Below, one piece after another: positions 9,723 through 19,869 of a stretch of 22,540 nucleotides of DNA (the first letter of the stretch is position 1; every line of letters starts with the position of its first letter). The stretch comes from Saccoglossus kowalevskii (lineage: Eukaryota; Hemichordata; Enteropneusta; Harrimaniidae). The translations under genes were made by a program, and so were the position numbers. Below the pieces are notes generated by a model. That model searched no databases. It was not told the DNA's origin and saw nothing but the letters and a program-made list of their open reading frames with translations. Where the stretch lies: the NCBI RefSeq assembly GCF_000003605.2, contig NW_003119425.1, positions 1,333,614 to 1,356,153 of the forward strand, written 5' to 3'.

Positions 9723-9755
9723 GATAAAACGGCGTTGAGGACACGACTTATGAGA
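9723..9755 (-). other. Probable 5' untranslated part of exon 2, LENG9-like gene
   Basis: On the minus strand a long T-run and CTATCTCTGAACAG form a good splice acceptor ending at 9756, just 33 bases before the start codon. This implies that an upstream non-coding exon is joined here. The next ATG upstream in frame lies beyond the acceptor, inside the presumed intron, which supports the start at 9722. Confidence 0.6.
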
Positions 9756-11737
9756 CTGTTCAGAGATAGCAGACAAAAAAAAAAAACATGTGTTATTGAC
9801 ATAGACCAAAATATAAATTAAAAATTGCATTTATGAATCAATAATGTGTAACAAAAATGGCGTAATATGTTCCATTGAAAACCAGCGCATGCTGACCAGA
9901 AAAGGATCTAATTTTTCGGCTTTAACTTTATTAGAACTGCATGTGTTTATGTAATTGCTCTGTTCACAAAACAGAAGACAACGGTGATAAACTTTCTGTT
10001 TAATGTACAGAAAATTTCACAAAGGCATGAATGAATTCAGGAAATTTTATAATTTAAATTCAAAGAATAAGATTTCATTGGTTATAGAAGTCATTTGATA
10101 ATGGTAATGACCCATGAGCTTTTGTCGATTACCTTCAGTGATTGGTCAAGTTACTGCCATGCAAATTTTATTAACGTGTTGTGGTTAGTTGTTTTCAACC
10201 ATCAAATTCATTTGACTGGATCTTGTTGTCAGAAACAGTTTACAATAGCTAGACTTGCAAGAACAGCATCCCCCAAATAGAAATTTGGACAGAGAAATGT
10301 TGCATTTTCATCCCAAAATCCACCATGAATCAGTTGTATTTGAATACATAATGCAAGGAATGAAAAGGAATATTTCTCAAAGTGACCAAATTCACTGAAA
10401 AACCTTTTCAAAACAAAAAAGGCTCAGAATTAGTAATCAATAAGTAATCCATACTGTGGTCACTGCGATGTGTCTTTTTCAATATGGGTCCCACACAATG
10501 TTGCATTGTTTGTTTGCACAAAATCTGGATGTGTGCTCACACTGACCACCACCCTCAAATTTCTTTCATGAAACTCTACACATGCCTTTATTAAAATTGT
10601 ATTATTTTTATTACGAAATTGCAGGTAAAATGACAGATATTAATCAACCAAATTTCAACAATATAACCAATTTCCCAGTTTTAATTCATTCCTTTCCAAA
10701 TCATGATGATGACCACATAACAAATCGATAGTGAATTCTTCTATCTGATTGTGGCAATGGCATAGCAATGTTAGAAGTTAGGAAAATATAAAGAATATTT
10801 AGAACAGCGTGTACATGTGTCTGTAAAATTCGGTGTATTGATCATGTGAATTTAATTTAATTTTATATATTTAATTTTTATTATATACTTTTATTATTTT
10901 GTAATTGTTTTTATTATTATTATTATTATTATGTACATCTTATTCTGTATTACTTGAACTATTGCCACATACTTACCTTGTTCGCTTTCGCGATTATCAA
11001 AACTTCTAAAAACTAGGATCATATTTAATCAGATCTACCGGTAGCCACAAACCCCTCTTTGATTTTTTTTTAGAAATATTTATAAAGTTCAATGGCAGTT
11101 GAATCCAACCAACCAATCAGTGAGCATAGTGAGCATACATATTTCAAAATGTTCCAAAGTTACTCCATTGGCAAATAGAAACCTATCGTCTCAGTCTGAT
11201 TTGTGAAATTTATAAATATCAAGGAAATGAGTTTATGGTCTGACAGTAGTGCAGAAAACAAATAATAACAATTATCATGTTTTGTTTTGTGAAATATACT
11301 CACCAACCTAAGGTAACTAAGATAATAATAACTAATAATAGCATACACATAACATATGCATGTAGTACTTTTATCTATGTAATGTAAATGTTGGAGCTTG
11401 ATATTACACAAATACATGTGGTGTTATTTCGATTGCACAATTAACACAAATTTTATATAATATTTTGTAGCGCAAATATCAATCAGTACTTCACACAATC
11501 ACGCACTGCGGAGTGTGTACGATCTTTCCCTGCATTTGCTTGTATCAAGTGAATAAACTAAAGACATACACACAAACGAAATTATGGTGTTAGTATACCG
11601 GTAAATATTGAGCTAAATCTTATATTTGCTCCATCGTATAATAACAAACTTGAAGCTGAACAAATCAAGCAGACATTCTTGTTTGCGATCAAATTCAGCA
11701 AGCTTTAAAAACGTTACGTCTTATATGTACTACTTAC
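9756..11737 (-). other. Probable first intron of the LENG9-like gene
   Basis: The acceptor at 9756 and a donor CAG/GTAAGTAG at 11738/11737 would bound an intron of 1982 bases. No coding sequence was found in it. An excellent second donor, CAAG/GTAAGTATG, at 10977/10976 suggests an optional small 5' exon. The sequence has a low-complexity AT-rich tract with TTA repeats (about 10850-10931) and the palindrome CTACCGGTAG near 11034. Confidence 0.5.
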
Positions 11738-11780
11738 CTGTATTTTCACAATCCAAATGAGAGTTATGACGAAAATAACT
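11738..11780 (-). other. Predicted non-coding exon 1, LENG9-like gene
   Basis: The exon ends with AAATACAG before a consensus GTAAGTAG donor. Its 5' end is placed about 30 bases downstream of a TATA box and is approximate. It contains no ATG. Joined to 9755, it makes a short leader of about 75 bases before the start codon. This is inferred from splice and TATA signals only. Confidence 0.5.
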
Positions 11781-11802
11781 ACCCAACGTTCGTGACAAGG
11801 CG

Positions 11803-11809
11803 TTTTATA
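11803..11809 (-). promoter_or_regulatory. TATA box, LENG9-like gene
   Basis: Read on the minus strand the sequence is GGCTATAAAACGCC, a strong TATA box in GC-richer context. It lies about 70 bases upstream of the splice donor at 11738, so transcription would start near 11780. A GGACGTCC palindrome (11823-11830) lies just upstream of it. Confidence 0.55.
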
Positions 11810-12114
11810 GCCACCGCAAAACGGACGTCCCGTTTATGTTGCCACTTTCTTGTGCAATCCCCAAGGTGACTAAAAATAGTATCTGACCTTTAACCCTTCA
11901 ATCACCCATTCGTTAGTACAAACTTAGGGAGCCCTCTTGAAACTCCTCCCTTCCCAGGTGATTATTGCAGTGTGCTAAAATGGCGGTGTGAGTGACAAGC
12001 TCAACAAGTTCAGGAAAATCTCTCTTTTCTCCCGTCGGGTTATCGTTTCTCGGCGGAAGGGAATCTATTCTACTTGTGCGTTGTACTAAGAAGTTAGTTT
12101 CAGTTACTTGGATT
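11810..12114 (+). promoter_or_regulatory. Divergent promoter region and 5' leader of the plus-strand gene
   Basis: This interval separates the minus-strand TATA box from the plus-strand coding exon. It is richer in CpG than its surroundings. A perfect YY1-type motif, AAAATGGCGG (11977-11986), lies where such sites often occur, just downstream of transcription starts. Its ATG opens a three-codon upstream frame (ATG GCG GTG TGA at 11980-11991). GGT/GTGAGT at 11987 also resembles a splice donor. The true transcription start was not determined. Confidence 0.5.
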
Positions 12115-12243
12115 ATGGAGGCGCAGAATTATACGGCAACATGGTTGGCGGAATGGCTTCACAGTTGGCCCCGACTTATGATATCACAGGGTTTCATGGA
12201 GACTAACTCGACGTTCGCTCCAGACGACTACGATTATTTGGAG
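12115..12243 (+). CDS. First coding exon of an unrecognised gene
   Basis: The exon encodes 43 residues from ATG 12115 (A at -3, G at +4) to a GAG/GTGAGA donor at 12243/12244, ending in phase 0. The product starts MEAQNYTATWLAEWLHSW and ends APDDYDYLE. It is rich in Trp and acidic residues, with NYT and NST sequons that mean little without a signal peptide. I do not recognise the family. Upstream in the same frame the sequence stays open to a GTG at 11992, but no earlier ATG exists in that frame. The gene runs away from the LENG9-like gene and probably shares its promoter. Later exons are not secure: one candidate lies at 12858, and the rest may lie beyond the window. Confidence 0.6.
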
Positions 12244-12857
12244 GTGAGATTTTCTTTAATGCCCGGTTCTATGGCAAAACTTTTTTGGAATATACAAATG
12301 CAACTACTTTTCAGTAATAATCCTAATAAATAAAATGTATTTATATTTGTGGTACGAAGACGCTGAAGATAAACACAAACTTTAAAAATGTGACGACGAC
12401 GAACGAGTGAGAACTGTCAGAGTCAGAATTCATTGCTGCGAACACAATGAATACGATGCACCATGCCGCAGTTCAAATAATTGTTTATTACAAACGGTCA
12501 CCCATACCATTCATTGGGTTAGGCAGTCGGCATCTTGAAATTAAAAATGCTGTTAATTCTGGTTTAGTAAATTCATATTTGCGTCGAAGTTTTGATTTCC
12601 AGCAACTCAACGTTAAACGATCGCACTGCAATTGAAAACAATTCGTCATTGGTGTTTGTCAACTGAAATTTCTTTAATTCAAAAGATTTCGTTTTTTTTT
12701 TTTTTTTCAACACTTCAGCTAATTAACTTCTTTCGTAAACAAAGAGCGTCGTTTGTTTATTTAAACAGTACCATTTCACGCCTAATAGTGTTCTGGCTTG
12801 CGTTCTAAATGTCATCTCTGCATTGCTTGGTAATTATTGGTTTGGTATGGATTTCAG
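12244..12857 (+). other. Presumed intron 1 of the plus-strand gene
   Basis: It starts with the GTGAGA donor and contains a run of 16 T residues (12692-12707). The short plus-strand frame at 12447-12635 shows no motif and no splice support. The 3' boundary depends on the tentative exon at 12858. Confidence 0.35.
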
Positions 12858-12917
12858 TCTGACGCTGTCAACGCCGCAGTAGCAGAGTCGGAGACGAAAT
12901 TAAAACTCCTGATATAA
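12858..12917 (+). CDS. Candidate terminal coding exon of the plus-strand gene
   Basis: After an acceptor-like GGATTTCAG the sequence continues in phase 0 with the upstream exon as 19 codons (SDAVNAAVAESETKLKLLI) and then TAA. Composition is Ala- and Glu-rich and looks more coding-like than its surroundings. Joined to the first exon it would give a 62-residue protein. The pyrimidine tract is only moderate and the exon is short, so it may be an alternative exon or chance. Confidence 0.28.
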   Translation, partial: SDAVNAAVAESETKLKLLI

Positions 12918-14134
12918 TAATATACAGACCGTGTAAGCTGAAAAGCTATTTGAAGGCAAACATGGCCTTATATCTATGATGCGTACTCAGAAAATCTGTT
13001 TATTGTTGGTAGGCTTTCCTTTCAGTTTCAATTATTGTGTCTAGTTTAGTAAATAATCTATTGTGTTGATCGAGCAAGCTTTTTGTTACTAATGCCATGC
13101 TAATGCACACTTCTGGCTTCTATAGTTCACATACATGGTAATTCCGTAATGGGTTTTGTCATTTTTTTATCGCTCTTCATGTGTGCTGCATTGTATATTT
13201 GCAAGAATTTACGCTACAAACCGTACCAGCTGGCTGCAAGTGTCAGAAGGTTAACATTGTATGTACTACTGTAGTACTATGATCTGATGTTATATGGTAA
13301 ACTCAGCAAGGGAACCCATTTTGTTTATAGCTAGGGTCTGAAGTGTGTTATTACACGAGTACTACTCAGCGTTCTCTGCAACTCTTCTTATTTCTTTTAT
13401 TCAAATTATATAGCAAATCCAGTCGAACAATAGCCTCGCAGTAAACCACAGTCCATTAGTCAATATCGCCTTTTGTTGGATACACTGTAAAGTAATGTCC
13501 ATTGGTGTAATGTCATGCGATCGTTAACACCACGTACTGTAGCCCACTGTTGTGCCCTCGCTTAGTCATGATTTACAGAATTTTCCTGCATTGTGAGTAT
13601 GCGTTTCCGCTAAAATAAAAGAACCAAAGCCCTATATCTCCACACCTATTTAATCAAGTGGTACCTAGTAATTAGGGGGTTGACCTTGACCTAACTCTTT
13701 GATGAGTTGATTTCATTCTTTCTTCTGCCCTCTTCAACCACCTAGATGATAAATAACACTATCAGTTGCAATATAAGCCACACTCATATTTATGGTTAGA
13801 GAATGAGTACTTGCTAATGTTTATTGTGTTATTATATGCCTTAGCAGGAAATTGTAAGGAAACCGAAAATTAAATGTATTTCTTCCCTGAAGTGTTCATA
13901 AAATTCAATCATATTCATTTTATTTTCTATTCTGTTTCAAACGTAATATTTTTCACTTGTATATCTTGAGAGTTTGTAATGGTTAATTAATGGCGACTAT
14001 AGATACATTATTCTAATAATAATATTATCGTTATTAATGTACTAAGAATTGAGGTCACAGGCATGATTCTTATTTTAAGCTTGTAACAACTTTGTTTTAT
14101 TTATTTGTAAAAAAGAAAAAAAACTTTGACTTAA
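12918..14134. other. Non-coding stretch with a DR0 nuclear-receptor motif
   Basis: No supported exon. The motif TGACCTTGACCT (13681-13692) is, on the minus strand, a perfect AGGTCA direct repeat with no spacer and contains TCAAGGTCA. Otherwise the stretch is AT-rich and unremarkable. Confidence 0.35.
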
Positions 14135-14240
14135 AGGGCCTCAGTTGTCGTGTAGCATCTTGTTCAATGTGTTTCTTTGTGACCCATAGAACGCCTGTAA
14201 AGAATGAATTTGTTTGTATAATTGGAATGCCTGCTACATA
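14135..14240. mobile_element. Decayed TTAA-type MITE, subfamily B
   Basis: TTAA (14131-14134) precedes AGGGCCTCAGTTGTCG, which aligns with the left end of the element at 3635. The similarity goes on through GCATCTTGTTCAATGTG and ACGCCTGTAAAGAATGAATT, matching the subfamily interior with many changes. The right end is too decayed to place, so the end coordinate is approximate. Most differences are C-to-T or G-to-A, as expected of an old methylated copy. Confidence 0.5.
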
Positions 14241-16460
14241 GCGAGTGTGGTGATGTTATAACCCCACCCCCACCCCAAATTGAATTGAAACAGTTTTCTT
14301 GATAATTTCCAGAGTTGTTGAAATAAGATTAACCACCAAGTTAGATGTATTTAAATCTCATTGAACCACTTAACTTATCAGGTATTATGATGTTGAACGA
14401 TTGGATTTCTATGCCAGGGATTAGATATAGAAACCCGTGGAATGTTGATTCAAGTTTCACATTTGGAGTGGTCATTTGTTGCGAGTGTGAACTGAACAGT
14501 TTCTTTCATTGTAGTTTGCCCGGTTCTCCTCAACCTTTTGATCAAATTTAATGTTTTTGTTAGTGTAATCTTTGAGAACCAAGTCAAAATCTTGAATGTT
14601 TGAAATCACTGTGACAACTACAAATCTTCTCATCAAACAAAATATTTCTCTAATTTCATTTTTTGTTTTCACTTTGTGAAGCAGTGTTATGATATTTTCA
14701 TAACAAAGAGGAAACTTTTCATAATATTTTTAGAATACACTCATTTTTGTTTTTAGTGCATAATAACAAATACTATTTGTTTTCCTTCCCTGAAAAACAA
14801 AGTTGTTAATTATTCACAATTTTAGCAACTGCACCACAATTATTTTTTTGTCTGCAGTTTTCAAACTGAAGTCAACTGTCACCTTTCTCAAAATAAAACC
14901 GACATAATTTTTTTTATATTTATTTTGATGAAGACTAGCAGGCAATTGGAAATAATATTTATTTAGTCCGAAATTGTCAATATTTGTTAAAAAAAACAAC
15001 AGACAAACCTTTTGGCAAACGCTTTGGGTGAAACATTATGGCAGCAAAGGAGTTAATTTGCATGAACTGTTTGTGCCAGCGAAAAATGTCCTTTGATCAG
15101 AAGCAACATTTTATTGCTATTCAATATTGTTTGCTGTTGGTCAGTTTGTGCCTGCTTGACTGATGTATTTCTGAACTTTGTGAACAGAAGTACTCAAATA
15201 AGGAAATCTCCAGTTTTTAAAACACAATATGAATTAAGAATGACTTTTCATAAACTGCATAGCTGAAAGTGTTTGTGGTAATATTAATGTTTAAATGTAC
15301 ATTATTCTATAGTTTTCTCTATAACTATACAAAAATCATACTGCTTTCTCCTCCATTTTAGTAGAAAGACGAGTATAATCAGGTTTATGCTTGACAACAG
15401 AGTAGGCCTACTATTTAAGGTGTGGATTTCTTTATAATGTCTTATTGTGAACTTTTGTGGGATTTCCCAATTAGGTTGAGAGGTTTCACATTCTTAGTTT
15501 AATACTCTATAAAATTTACTTTCACATTTTTTACCGACAACATTTTTGTTTCAAATCATGTTTTCTTTAAATTCACAGTTTATAATCTACCAGACATTCC
15601 TAGCAATTATGATCAGAAACATCAATGAATTTTTTCAATGTTTCATGATGGAAAGTTTTTAAAATGCATTATTTCATTTTGCAAGTGACAACATTTACCG
15701 TACATAAACTTCACACTTCATCAAATTCACTAAATTTTGTATCTGGCATTTTTACTGGTATTCTTAATCCTTCAACTGCCAAAGTCTATGTTTGGTACCT
15801 TTCAACTTTTTTTTCATATTTTGTTCAAAAGTTTCGATCAAAACCTGATCAATTCAAAATTATGTCCTCCTGTTCCAAAATTAACAACAAATTCTTATGA
15901 AAATAAATACAAATTTTGATGGGGAAAATTATGTCATTTAAAACATTAATAAAGACAAAGGAAATTTTGCCATGAGAATTGTCAATACTTTAACTGAAAA
16001 ATACTTGATTCAGGTATTCGTACATAACATGTTGCTATTCTAAAGTAATTAGTTTAAAAGTGTATGCTTTTTGTTTATAAATTTAAAATATACCCACTAT
16101 GTGGTACTATGATCAGGTTTCAGCTCAATACTTATACTCCTGTTTAGCATTCAATTGGACTGGACTGTAATTTTCCATTAATGTCAAAGCCTAATTTAGT
16201 AATAATTAAACATACTTAAAATATATTACCTTAGTCAATGCATTGCATGGTTTAATATGCACTGTATACAACATGTGTGAATATACTTGACGCATGGAAA
16301 AATTGGGGACAAAAAAAATCAAATAAGTGCTGCTCAATGGCTGTGTGCTTTATTTAACCTTTGTAGTCCACACTGTGATTTTACCCTGAGATACAAGTAT
16401 GAAAATGAGATAACATTTTATACAGAATGTATGAGAGGCCATGAGATCACATCAGCTTCG
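14241..16460. other. Non-coding AT-rich stretch
   Basis: No supported gene. Short overlapping frames on both strands (for example 14472-14672 minus and 15664-15919 plus) have no motifs. A possible old piggyBac-like left end, TTAATCCTTCAACTGCCAAAG, begins at 15764. Confidence 0.35.
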
Positions 16461-16474
16461 TTAACCATTTGAGC

Positions 16475-16686
16475 GTAGAGTGGAAAACCCGGAATGTGAA
16501 AACTATGGAAACATGGAAAGTAAAAACTACTGTCGTATATTAGAAACGAATGTTAATAATAAACAAATGTTAATATATTCATGTGTTTTTCAGTTTCATT
16601 ATATATATATTTTTTACATAAAAAAGGAGCTTGAATAACTTTTAATGTTTCCGAGGTTTCCATGTTTCCGGGAAATTTCACTCTAC
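16475..16686. mobile_element. 212-bp inverted-repeat element with 11-bp target duplication
   Basis: The element starts GTAGAGTGGAAAACCCGGAA and ends TTCCGGGAAATTTCACTCTAC as seen on the plus strand, giving inverted repeats of about 20 bp that continue imperfectly for some 50 bp through ATGGAAAC motifs. It is flanked by identical 11-base direct repeats ACCATTTGAGC (16464-16474 and 16687-16697). Target duplications of 9-11 bp with long inverted repeats fit Mutator-like (MULE) non-autonomous elements. The interior is AT-rich and non-coding. It split the left end of the piggyBac-like element and so is younger than it. Confidence 0.8.
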
Positions 16687-16776
16687 ACCATTTGAGCGCC
16701 AAAGGCAACTTTTGTCACCTTTCACAAATAATTAACCTGCATAATGTTTTCAATATTTTTAAATCAAGACCTGTTC

Positions 16777-17024
16777 TTAACCTTTTCACCACCAGATTTC
16801 CTCGCCAAAATTATTCTGCACTTTTTTTTAATATTCTACAATATCTCTGGAAATAAACCCTAATTTTGGAGCCAGTAGATATAATTTGTGTCAATTTTCA
16901 GTTTTTACTCAAACAATTTGGCTATTTAATTTTGTCCCAATCTTCTGAAGGAACGTGCAGACTATAAACAGGACTATTTTGTGAATTTGTGATGAAAAGA
17001 GGGAACTGGTGGTGAAAGGGTTAA
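16777..17024. repeat. Inner piggyBac-type inverted repeat pair
   Basis: Arms at 16777-16795 and 17006-17024 match at 18 of 19 positions, each with TTAA outermost. The 248-bp unit has the size and ends of a piggyBac-type MITE nested in, or forming part of, the larger element. Confidence 0.65.
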
Positions 17025-17106
17025 AGGTTAAATTAAAAAAAATGCATAAAAATGTGTAAAATGTTGCCCCAAATTTGTGTAGGGAGAAATTGTGTCAAAG
17101 GGTTAA

Positions 17107-19231
17107 ATTCAGATCTGATTACCAGTTTTTCAAATTCCCTTTCAAATAAATTGTACATTTTTGTAATATAAATCATAAACACCAATATTTTAGACAATGT
17201 ATTTATTGACACAACACTTGTCTTTGATAAATATAGCAACTACAAGACAATAAAAAACAGTGAAATATAAAAAGTGGACACAAATTACAAAGTTACATTT
17301 ACAAATTAAAATAAACAGTGAAGCCTTAACTTTTTCTTTAATTAATTTAATAATAAGAATAAAATGCTTGTATTTTGGAGTTCATGTTGGGCAGTTTTCC
17401 TTAATTGTGCAAAGTTCATTAGAGTACACAGTAGGCTGTCAGCTGTCATACAATGCCTCCAGTGATTTTTCCACTTCTTTTCACAAACATAATTGGATTA
17501 CTTAGCCCCAAAACTTGTCAAATTGAATTACTAGGGCTTTAATTTTTTAAATGCAGTCAACTACAGTCATGCCTAAGCTGACTGGCTGAAGGGTGTCAGA
17601 TATCCAGAGGACAAACTGATGAATAGGTTAGATGTGATTTTTGTGTGTGGATAAGGTCTGATTATTTTGAAGTTGGTGGGTGTGAATTAAAACAAACAAT
17701 CAACTTCCTGTTGGTGCTTTGCTTCTAGGTAATAGATGTGACAGGATAAAGTGGTTATAGTCCAATGAACCGAGAGCATTTTGTGGATGAGAGGAACTTT
17801 TCAGCTATGTCTTTGGAATGCTCAAATAAATTTCTTCTCGTAATTCTTGTCGAGCAGCATCTTTTGATCACCGCACATAAAACTAAAGCTGTTGCAATGT
17901 TGACTTCCACTGAGAATGTGTATCCTGTACAATAATAATAATTTTATTAACACTTACACATTCACTGGAGGGATTGTCAATGGTTACAAATGTTAAAAGA
18001 AAGAATAAAAAGTTAAAACTAAGCTACAGAGAGTGTTAAACCACTGTTGTTTATTTAGCAAGGCTATAAATTGTGTCTTGTGACAAATTTTGAATTTATC
18101 AAGTATTTCTATACTAAATATGGTTCTTCCTTGTGTGCTCTATTATGTGTATACATGTACTGCTAGTACCCGGTAGAACTATGATGCATGTCTTAACCAT
18201 AGACTCAAAATAGCTTGTAACAACTAATATAAAATGGAAGTACAACTTCTTTTGTGGGTTCCAGAAGTATAAGAAAACTATAATAATACATAAGATTCAT
18301 TCATTTACAATTTTTAGATCAAATTATAGCGTGATTGTAATTTTTATAGTATAGGGAGAACGATTTTGAATCCTGCAGTTGTACCAAATTGATTTATTCT
18401 TGCATACATGTATGTGCATTAGTTCATAGTTGTGTAGTTTTTTCCACTGTCATTTCTATTACTAATAACACTAAACAATATACTATACACTGTAAAATAC
18501 TTTATTTATGTATTTTAAATATTTTAGCTGGAATTAATCTTTGGTGAAAATACATTTTTACTGATTTGTGATGAGTTGAATGCAAAATAAAGGAAAAATG
18601 GTATTTTCATTGGATTTTATTTTCACAAATTCATTCCTTCAATACTGTCACTAAATTTCATCATCATTTTGGTTCATATGGAGAGTTTCAAATATTGCTT
18701 TCAGTTTCAACTAACATTCCATGTGGGGAGGAGCACACTGTACACACTTGTTTGATTGCTTTTGCTTAAATTTTGACAGTGGCGCAAATGTAATTTTTCG
18801 GATTTGATACAGAAACAAATGTACATTGTATACACTGCATAGACAATGGAGACTATTTTTGTGGTTGGGTCACAATTAAGACATGGACAGGGTGACTCGG
18901 TGAATTTCATGAGATTTCATTCATGTGAAGGTGATGTAAATGCAGTTCTTCACAGCATATCCACAACTTTAGGACACTGACATGAAAACAGCTGCCACTT
19001 TATCTGATGCAGACCCTGTACAAATCCGGTATAACATGTATCTTGCAATCAAGTCTGTTGTGACATGACTTTTGCATTACTAAGTCATAGCACATCACCA
19101 ACAGCTGTCAGGCTACATGTTCTAGAGATTTAATTTTGATGATGGTTCTTAGAAACATGCTAGGAATATTTAAAACTGGGATAGCATTGAAAATAAAATC
19201 GAAACTTATTTAAAATTTCGTAAACAACCAT
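17107..19231. other. Non-coding AT-rich stretch
   Basis: No supported exon or repeat. The frame at 17260-17505 plus and the one at 18707-18910 minus have no recognisable features. Confidence 0.35.
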
Positions 19232-19235
19232 TTAA

Positions 19236-19367
19236 AGCGGAGGGATGTCACCTGTGCACGTGCGAGAATTCAGTTCTAATCAACGATAACAACGCACACT
19301 GAAAACGCAAAGGGTTATGGGCAGACACTTGTATGTAAACAAGGACACGCTATGGCTGTCTAACGCA
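19236..19367. mobile_element. TTAA-type MITE, subfamily A, right end lost
   Basis: TTAA (19232-19235) precedes AGCGGAGGGATGTCACC, which aligns along its length with the element at 2089. Shared blocks include ACGATAACAAC, AAAACGCAAAG, TGTAAACAA and GACACGCTATGG. The match stops at TAACGCA, just before the right inverted repeat, so the copy is truncated. Most differences are C-to-T or G-to-A, mainly at CpG sites of the other copy. The 21-bp tandem array starts about 70 bases downstream. Confidence 0.75.
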
Positions 19368-19439
19368 GTATATTTTTACAATTAACTTTGCTACTTGATA
19401 TACATGTGCTGCTATACATTAATTTTATATGCATGGCTT

Positions 19440-19859
19440 GGTGATGTCACTGCACACCTTGGTGATGTCACTGCACACCTTGGTGATGTCACTCCACACT
19501 TTGGTGACGTCACTCCACACCTTGGCGACGTCACTCCACACTTTGGTGATGTCACTGCACACTTTAGTGATGTCACTGCTCACTTTGGTGATGTCACTGC
19601 ACGTTTTGTTGATGTCACTGCACGCTTTGGCGATGTCACTGCACACTTTGGTGATGTCACTGCACACCTTGGTGATGTCCATGCACACCTTTTTGATGTC
19701 ACTGCAAACTTTGGTGATGTCACTGCATGCTTTGGTGATGTCACTGCATGCTTTGGTGATGTCACTGCACAACTTGGTGATGTCACTGCACAACTTGGTG
19801 ATGTCACTGCACAACTTGGTGATGTCACTGCACACTTTGGTGATGTCACTGCACAACTT
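19440..19859. repeat. 21-bp tandem array, 20 copies
   Basis: Twenty consecutive units of exactly 21 bp with the consensus GGTGATGTCACTGCACACTT plus T run without a single insertion or deletion. A partial unit follows at 19860. Eighteen copies keep TGATGTCA (or differ within it once) and units 4 and 5 have TGACGTCA, the canonical cAMP response element. Neighbouring copies share variants (units 3-5 CTCCAC, 14-15 GCATGC, 16-18 CACAAC), showing local duplication. Because 21 is a multiple of three, two plus and two minus frames stay open across the array, but no gene signals support translation. It is a minisatellite; regulatory activity is possible but not shown. Confidence 0.95.
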
Positions 19860-19869
19860 GGTGCACTTA

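Larger units (their letters stand above)
16461..17106. mobile_element. piggyBac-like non-autonomous element, interrupted
   Basis: The left terminus TTAACCATTTGAGC and the right terminus TCAAAGGGTTAA share the TTAA-CCYTTTGA form typical of piggyBac-type ends, where TTAA is the target duplication. An inner inverted pair, TTAACCTTTTCACCACCAG (16777-16795) and CTGGTGGTGAAAGGGTTAA (17006-17024), matches over 19 bp with one mismatch and has the same TTAACCY form. The region is therefore either one element with repeated subterminal motifs or a smaller piggyBac-type MITE inside a larger one. A 212-bp insertion lies immediately inside the left end. No transposase was found. Confidence 0.55.

Noticed and set aside
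9723-9830. Longer N-terminus of the LENG9-like protein starting at 9830
   Set aside because: The extension crosses a strong splice acceptor and is encoded by T-rich intronic sequence, while the ATG at 9722 has a better start context.
11992-12114. Coding extension upstream of ATG 12115
   Set aside because: The frame is open only back to a GTG, no upstream ATG exists in it, and the first ATG in the region (11980) is in a three-codon frame.
14687-14705. Small hairpin GTTATG...CATAAC
   Set aside because: Six-base arms in AT-rich DNA are within chance expectation.
19440-19859. CRISPR-like regular repeats
   Set aside because: The 21-bp units are directly adjacent with no unique spacers, and the genome is clearly eukaryotic.
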